From Kitasatospora azatica KCTC 9699 (GTDB lineage Bacteria; Actinomycetota; Actinomycetes; Streptomycetales; Streptomycetaceae), in contig NZ_JQMO01000003.1 in assembly GCF_000744785.1 (NCBI RefSeq), positions 2,170,001 through 2,234,000 of the forward strand: DNA of 64,000 bases. Reading direction: 5' to 3'. Position numbers and translations under genes: made by a program. Positions within the stretch are counted from its first letter, which is position 1. Each line of letters opens with the position of its first letter. Below are positions 59,332 through 64,000 of this stretch, one piece after another. Under the pieces are notes generated by a model. The model was not told the origin of the DNA. It searched no databases and worked only from the letters and a program-made list of their open reading frames with translations.

Positions 59332-61107
59332 TCAGCCCCCGTTGCCCACCTTCAGCACCTCGGCCACCGCCGGCGCGGCCGTTTCCGCGCCGAAGTTCCC
59401 CGACAGCACCTCGGCGCAGACCGCAAGGTTGTCCCGGTAGCCGGTGAACCAGCTGTTGGGCGTTGCGTTCGGGCTGGTCTCCGCCGTGCCGGTCTTGCCA
59501 CCGAACATGGTTCCGCTGATCCCGCCCATCGCGGGAGTGGCGGTGCCCTCCGGGTCGGTGACCACGCTGTGCATCATCGCGCGCAGCTTGGCCAGCACGT
59601 CCGGCGACAGCTGCCGGGCGGCCGTCACCTGCTGCTGACCGTCCACCAGGACCGGCATCTTGAACTGGCCGCTCTCCACGGTCGCCGCCACCGAGGCCAT
59701 GACCAGCGGGTTCATCGTCACCCTGCCCTGGCCCATGTACTCGCCGGCCGTCTCGTCCTTGCTCTGGCCGGGGCCGGGGACCACGCCGTCGGAGGTGGTG
59801 ACGCCCGGCGCGATCTTCCACGGCGTGCCGATCCCGAAGACCTCCTGGGCGGTCTTGGCCAGCTGTCCGCTCTGCAGCGAGGCCAGCCCCTGCTTGATGA
59901 AGGCGGTGTTGCAGGAGATCGTGAAGTCCTGCATGAACGTGTTGTTCGGCTTCTCGTCCTGGAAGTCGTTCTTGTACGTCGTCCCGGTGGTGATGCTGGC
60001 CGGGCAGGGCATGGTGGCGTTGGGGTCGACCCCGGCCTCCAGCAGCGCCGTGGCCGTGATGATCTTCATCGTGGAGCCGGGAGCGGTCTTGCCGAGCAGC
60101 GCGGTGCTGAAGCCGGTGGCCGGAGCGTTGGCCACCGCCAGGATGTGCCCGGTGCTCGGCTCGATGGCCACCAGCCCGGCGCCCTTGTTGGCCTTGGCGT
60201 TCCCGTCGTTGACCGCCTTCTCGGCGGCCGCCTGCAGGCCCGCGTCGATGGTCAGCTTGAACGGCTTGCCCGGCTTCGGGTCGATCACGGTGAACACCGG
60301 CTCGGGCTTGTTCTTGCCCGCGTCGTCGGTGATCACCACGCCGGTCCCGGCGTCGGCGGGGTCACCGGCGCTGGAGGCCTGCTGGAGGGTCTTGACGATC
60401 TGGTCCAGCGAGTGGAAGTTCGCCAGCGACTGCCCGTTGCGGTCGGTGACCTTGGTCGGCGGGTTGAAGACCGGCTGGGTGGTGATCGTCTCGCCCGGGC
60501 CGAGGTGCGGGTGGATCACCGTCGGCGCCCAGTGCACGGCGGCCTTGCCGTCGCTCATCTTCACCATGCCCAGGTACCCGGTGTACTGCCAGATGTTGGT
60601 GGTGTTGGCGAACTCGACCTTGGACTTGTAGCTCAGCAGCACCTGGCTGGCCGGCGCCGGGGAGGCGGACGGCGCGGCCGAGGCAGCGGCGGAGCTCCCG
60701 GCCGAGGCGGACGCGGCGGCCGACGGCGAGGCCGCAGCCGCCCCCGAGGGCCCGGCGGTGGCCGAGGCGAAGGCGGCGGGCGTGGCCGGACCGCCCGCGG
60801 TGAGGGTCACCGCGCTCGGCTTGACCTTGTCCTTGAACGCGTTGAGCGCCGTCAGGGAGCCCTGCGGGTCGTCGGTCAGCTTGCTGGCGGCGTCCAGGTC
60901 GCCCTTGCTCCAGGCGTCCAGGAAGTCCTTGGCGCCGGTGGCGGCGAGTTCGGCCGAGGGCGACTCGGCGACCACGGTCCGGACCTTCGGCGCGGCCGGG
61001 CCCTTCTTGTCGTCCGACCCGACCAGTGAGTACGCCCCGTACCCGCCGGCTGCCAACATGGCGACCGCGACGGCACTGATGACGGCGGCCTTGGCGCCCT
61101 GACGCAT
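59332..61107 (-). CDS. Class B penicillin-binding protein with NTF2-like (MecA_N) domain
   Basis: This 591-residue transpeptidase has an N-terminal membrane helix (VISAVAVAMLAAGGYGAYSL), an NTF2-like MecA_N-type domain (about residues 50-200) broken by a Ser/Ala-rich insert (SPSAAASASAGSSAAASAA), a dimerisation domain and the catalytic domain with STMK (Ser345, Lys348), SCN (398-400) and KTGT (538-541). Such PBPs in actinobacteria are accessory enzymes with possible low beta-lactam affinity. It lies next to pmt, and secreted or anchored PBPs are plausible glycoprotein substrates. Confidence 0.9.
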   Translation of the reverse strand: MRQGAKAAVISAVAVAMLAAGGYGAYSLVGSDDKKGPAAPKVRTVVAESPSAELAATGAKDFLDAWSKGDLDAASKLTDDPQGSLTALNAFKDKVKPSAVTLTAGGPATPAAFASATAGPSGAAAASPSAAASASAGSSAAASAAPSASPAPASQVLLSYKSKVEFANTTNIWQYTGYLGMVKMSDGKAAVHWAPTVIHPHLGPGETITTQPVFNPPTKVTDRNGQSLANFHSLDQIVKTLQQASSAGDPADAGTGVVITDDAGKNKPEPVFTVIDPKPGKPFKLTIDAGLQAAAEKAVNDGNAKANKGAGLVAIEPSTGHILAVANAPATGFSTALLGKTAPGSTMKIITATALLEAGVDPNATMPCPASITTGTTYKNDFQDEKPNNTFMQDFTISCNTAFIKQGLASLQSGQLAKTAQEVFGIGTPWKIAPGVTTSDGVVPGPGQSKDETAGEYMGQGRVTMNPLVMASVAATVESGQFKMPVLVDGQQQVTAARQLSPDVLAKLRAMMHSVVTDPEGTATPAMGGISGTMFGGKTGTAETSPNATPNSWFTGYRDNLAVCAEVLSGNFGAETAAPAVAEVLKVGNGG

Positions 61108-61182
61108 GGTGATGCTCCCCCTGCTGACGACTGACGGGACAGCCCAGCCTAAGCCGCCTCGAACAGTGCGCCCACGAAACGG

Positions 61183-61216
61183 CGCCCCTCGTGACAGAGC
61201 TGGTACACGAGGGGCG
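61183..61216 (-). terminator. Terminator after pmt
   Basis: CGCCCCTCGTG (61183-61193) and CACGAGGGGCG (61206-61216) form an 11-bp stem with a 12-nt loop, 18 bases after the pmt stop. Confidence 0.85.
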
Positions 61217-61233
61217 TCGCCTGCCGGGTGCCG

Positions 61234-63129
61234 TCAGATCCAGCTGACGAACCACATCCTGGCCCGCCAGTCCGTCATCGGGATCACCTGGCCGGTGTAC
61301 AGCGGGTAGAAGTACAGGAAGTTCCAGACGATCACCAGCACCAGCACCCCGGCCGCCGCGCCGCCCACCAGGCGTCGCTCGTAGCTCGCGGTGGCGGGCC
61401 CGATCAGTGCTCCGACCAGAATGGTCACCGCCAGCACCAGGAACGGGACGAAGGCGACCGCGTAGAACAGGAAGATGGTCCGCTGCTGGTACTCGAACCA
61501 GGGCAGCAGCCCGGCGCCGAGACCGCAGAGCACCGCGCCGGCCCGCCAGTCGCGTCGCAGCCCCCAGCGGTAGAGGCAGTACGCCAGCGCCACCACGCCC
61601 GCCCACCAGAGCAGCGGGGTGCCGATCGCCAGCACCTCCGAGGCGCACTCGTTGGCGGTGCAGCCGCTCTGCCCGAACTTGGGGGACTCGTAGTAGAAGG
61701 AGACCGGCCGCCCGACCAGCAGCCAGCTCCACGGGTTGGACTGGTACATGTGCGGGCTGTGCAGGTTGACGTTGAAGTCGTACATCTGCCGGTGGTAGTG
61801 CCAGAGCGAGCGCAGCCCCTCCGGCACCCAGGTCATGTCCACCTGGAACGGCAGCTTCACCTTGCCGAGCAGCGGCAGCGAGACGGAGTCCGAGGACAGG
61901 CCGTGCCGGCCGACCGCCCAGTCACGGCCGTAGCCGCCCTTGCCGGGCATGTTGCTGCTGGCCAGCCAGCCGGACCAGGAGGAGATGTAGACGACCACCG
62001 AGGCCAGCACGATCGAGGCGAAGGCCGGCAGCCCGTCCCGGACCAGGGTGGACCAGACCGGCCGCCTGGCCCCGGCCAGTCGGCGCGCGCCGAGGTCCCA
62101 GAAGACGGTCAGCAGCCCGAAGAAGGCCGCCACGTACATCCCGCTCCACTTGGTCGAGCAGGCCAGCCCGACGCAGACCCCGGCCGCCAGCCGGTACGGC
62201 CGCAGGCCCAGGCGCATCCGGTGGGCCGTCACGGCGTCGGGCAGCTCGCCGAGCTTGTGGGCGATCCGGGCCCGGGTGTGGTCGCGGTCCAGCAGCAGGA
62301 AGCCGAAGGCGGCCAGGATCCAGAACATCACCATCAGGTCGAGCAGCGCGGTGCGGCTCATCACGAAGTGCAGGCCGTCCACCGAGAGCAGCAGCCCGGC
62401 CACGCAGCCCAGCAGGGTGGAGCGGAACAGCCGGCGGGCGATCCGGGCCAGCATCAGGATCGAGGCGGTGCCGAGCACGGCGACCATGAACCGCCAGCCG
62501 AGCGGGTGCATCCCGAAGAGCTGCTCGCCGAAGCCGATGATCCACTTGCCGACCGGCGGGTGCACGATGAACGCCGGGTCGGTCTTGTAGGGGATCACCT
62601 GCGGGTGGCCGAGGATCTGCGAGTTGGCGGTGTCGGCCCAGTTGGTCTCGTAGCCGCCCTGCCAGAGCGCGTAGGCGTCCTTGGCGTAGTACGTCTCGTC
62701 GAAGATGATCCCGCCGGGGCTGCCCAGGTGCCAGAACCGCAGCAGGCCGCCGAAGAGGGCGACGGCGAGCGGGCCCAGCCAGCCGGACCAGCGGCAGAGC
62801 CAGGACCAGAACGCGTCGTCCAAGCGGATGCCCGCGCGCAGCAGGACGGGGGAGGGCGCGACCAGGTCCGGGGTGGCCTTGGGCCCGTCCGGCATCGGCG
62901 GTACCAGTCGATCGGCGAGCGCGGCCCGCTCGGGCGCCCGGTAGCCGTGGGCGGCCAGTTGGCGCACCCAGGCGGCGCGCGCGGGCAGGCCGGGGCGACC
63001 GCTCGCGCGCGGCGCGGGTATGGCCGGGTCGCCGGGGTCGGTCCGGTCCGGTGGACCCGATTCCCCAAGGGTCTGCACAGTGGTCTCGACCACTGTCGTC
63101 TCAGCCGCCGTCTCGCCGTTCACCCGCAC
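61234..63129 (-). CDS. pmt: Protein O-mannosyltransferase (GT39)
   Basis: This 631-residue polytopic GT-C enzyme transfers mannose from polyprenyl-phosphate-mannose to Ser/Thr of secreted proteins. The luminal loop carries the catalytic Asp-Glu in IIFDETYYAKDAYALWQGGY (near residue 145); HPPVGKWIIGFGEQLFG and SWSGWLASS are further family marks. The N-terminus (100 residues) is a disordered cytosolic extension. GTG 63129 or GTG 63123 start within 10 bases of a -10-like TACGAT (63133-63138 on the minus strand), so the message may be leaderless. Ppm1 at 10.8-11.5 kb supplies the donor. Confidence 0.92.
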   Translation of the reverse strand: MRVNGETAAETTVVETTVQTLGESGPPDRTDPGDPAIPAPRASGRPGLPARAAWVRQLAAHGYRAPERAALADRLVPPMPDGPKATPDLVAPSPVLLRAGIRLDDAFWSWLCRWSGWLGPLAVALFGGLLRFWHLGSPGGIIFDETYYAKDAYALWQGGYETNWADTANSQILGHPQVIPYKTDPAFIVHPPVGKWIIGFGEQLFGMHPLGWRFMVAVLGTASILMLARIARRLFRSTLLGCVAGLLLSVDGLHFVMSRTALLDLMVMFWILAAFGFLLLDRDHTRARIAHKLGELPDAVTAHRMRLGLRPYRLAAGVCVGLACSTKWSGMYVAAFFGLLTVFWDLGARRLAGARRPVWSTLVRDGLPAFASIVLASVVVYISSWSGWLASSNMPGKGGYGRDWAVGRHGLSSDSVSLPLLGKVKLPFQVDMTWVPEGLRSLWHYHRQMYDFNVNLHSPHMYQSNPWSWLLVGRPVSFYYESPKFGQSGCTANECASEVLAIGTPLLWWAGVVALAYCLYRWGLRRDWRAGAVLCGLGAGLLPWFEYQQRTIFLFYAVAFVPFLVLAVTILVGALIGPATASYERRLVGGAAAGVLVLVIVWNFLYFYPLYTGQVIPMTDWRARMWFVSWI

Positions 63130-63227
63130 ATCGTAGGGGCGAGCCCTGAATGCCGAACCCCCCGCCGGAAAGCTGCCCGGTTCGCCGGAAATCTCCTCGC
63201 CCGCGGCGACCTGACAGGATGTGCGGT

Positions 63228-64000
63228 GTGACTGGTGTACTCGTTCTCGCAGGGACCCCCATCGGCGACGTCGCGGACGCCCCGCCGCGGCTGCTCACCG
63301 AGCTCGCCGCAGCCGACGTGATCGCGGCGGAGGACACCCGCCGACTGCGCCGGCTCACCCAGGCGCTCGGCGTCACGCCCGCGGGCCGGGTGCTCTCCTA
63401 CTTCGAGGGCAACGAGGTCGGCCGCACCCCCGAACTGGTCGAGGCGCTGACCGGCGGCGCCCGGGTGCTGCTGGTCACCGACGCGGGGATGCCTTCGGTC
63501 TCCGACCCCGGTTACCGCCTGGTGGCGGCCGCCGTCACGGCCGGTATCAAGGTGACCGCCGTGCCCGGCCCGTCGGCGGTGCTCACGGCGCTGGCCCTCT
63601 CGGCGCTGCCGGTGGACCGCTTCACCTTCGAGGGCTTCCTGCCGCGCAAGACCGGGGACCGGGCCCGGGCGCTGGCCGAGATCGCCGCCGAGCCGCGCAC
63701 CATGGTCTTCTTCGAGGCCCCGCACCGGATCGCCGAGACGCTGGCCGCGATGGCCCTGGCCTTCGGGGCGGACCGTCCGGCCGCCGTCTGCCGGGAGCTG
63801 ACCAAGACCTACGAGGAGGTCAAGCGCGGCCCGATCGGCGAGCTGGCCGACTGGGCCGCCGACGGCGTGCGCGGCGAGATCACCGTGGTGGTGGCCGGCG
63901 CCCCGCCCGCCGCGCCGCAGCAGCACACCGCCGCCGAGCTGGCCGCCCGGGTGGCCGCCCGCGAGGAGGCGGGGGAGCGCCGCAAGGAGGCCATCGCGGC
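63228..64000 (+). CDS. rsmI: 16S rRNA (cytidine(1402)-2'-O)-methyltransferase RsmI, partial
   Basis: The reading frame runs off the right edge after 257 complete codons, close to full length for RsmI (about 285). It methylates the 2'-O of C1402 in the ribosomal decoding centre. Marks: VLVLAGTPIGDVADAPPRLL, AAEDTRRLRRL, SYFEGNE, DAGMPSVSDPG and VPGPSAVLTALALS. GTG 63228 (VTGVLVLAG) is the likely start; ATG 63219 is in frame. It diverges from pmt with about 98 bases between. Confidence 0.93.
   Translation, partial: MTGVLVLAGTPIGDVADAPPRLLTELAAADVIAAEDTRRLRRLTQALGVTPAGRVLSYFEGNEVGRTPELVEALTGGARVLLVTDAGMPSVSDPGYRLVAAAVTAGIKVTAVPGPSAVLTALALSALPVDRFTFEGFLPRKTGDRARALAEIAAEPRTMVFFEAPHRIAETLAAMALAFGADRPAAVCRELTKTYEEVKRGPIGELADWAADGVRGEITVVVAGAPPAAPQQHTAAELAARVAAREEAGERRKEAIA

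Overview
The window is very GC-rich and gene-dense, with actinobacterial ribosome-binding sites and many GTG starts. Gene content (a SepX-like division protein, an HrdD-like sigma factor, a Scr1-type regulator with a DUF397 partner, an Ppm1/Pmt protein O-mannosylation pair) points to a filamentous member of the Streptomycetaceae (Streptomyces, Kitasatospora or Streptacidiphilus; the genus cannot be fixed from this sequence alone). It looks like core chromosome. I see no prophage, biosynthetic gene cluster, CRISPR array or autonomous insertion sequence. The only mobile-element trace is a 161-bp foldback element (MITE-like) flanked by CTAG.

Layout. 1-5.3 kb: a partial mycothiol-type isomerase-fold gene, an LtrA membrane protein, a MerR regulator overlapping an unusual WCPPC thioredoxin, then a T-box leader controlling an archaeal-type aspartyl-tRNA synthetase, and an ADP-ribosylglycohydrolase. 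5.3-11.5 kb: DUF397/Scr1 pair, GPP34 protein, a D-Ala-D-Ala carboxypeptidase with a long Pro-rich N-terminus, a YihY membrane protein, and Ppm1. 11.8-20.8 kb: APC permease and flavin amine oxidase, divergent DUF4188/MerR pair, tRNA-Arg, a lyase of the 3-carboxymuconate cycloisomerase type, a PucR regulator, a carbon-nitrogen hydrolase. 20.8-31 kb: the MITE-like element, a MurJ-like flippase, PAP2 phosphatase, HrdD-like sigma factor behind a textbook SigR-type promoter, a large LuxR (LAL) regulator, a secreted sedolisin protease. 31-38 kb: FmdB zinc-ribbon protein behind a CIRCE (HrcA) operator, MFS exporter, CPA1 antiporter, penicillin acylase. 38-45 kb: 5-FCL, degenerate GGDEF protein, then galU-moeA/glp-moaC-mog-GNAT-sepX and tRNA-Ala. 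45-55.8 kb: lipoprotein, DUF6197, aminoglycoside phosphotransferase-fold protein, small ABC system, DHA2 MFS with MarR, and a RodA/FtsW-PBP2 pair. 55.8-64 kb: GT87-type membrane glycosyltransferase, exported DMF-like protein, class B PBP, protein O-mannosyltransferase Pmt, and the start of rsmI.

Themes. Cell-envelope work dominates: DacC-type carboxypeptidase, MurJ, RodA, two class B PBPs, Ppm1 and Pmt (making and using polyprenyl-phosphate-mannose), and SepX. Stress control is readable directly from DNA: a SigR-type promoter before hrdD, a CIRCE site before fmdB, a T-box before aspS, and palindromic operators at the MerR genes.

A cross-cutting observation that ordinary annotation would miss: at least eight genes have a short tandem duplication that straddles or begins at the stop codon, so that each repeat unit carries another TGA, often in a different frame.
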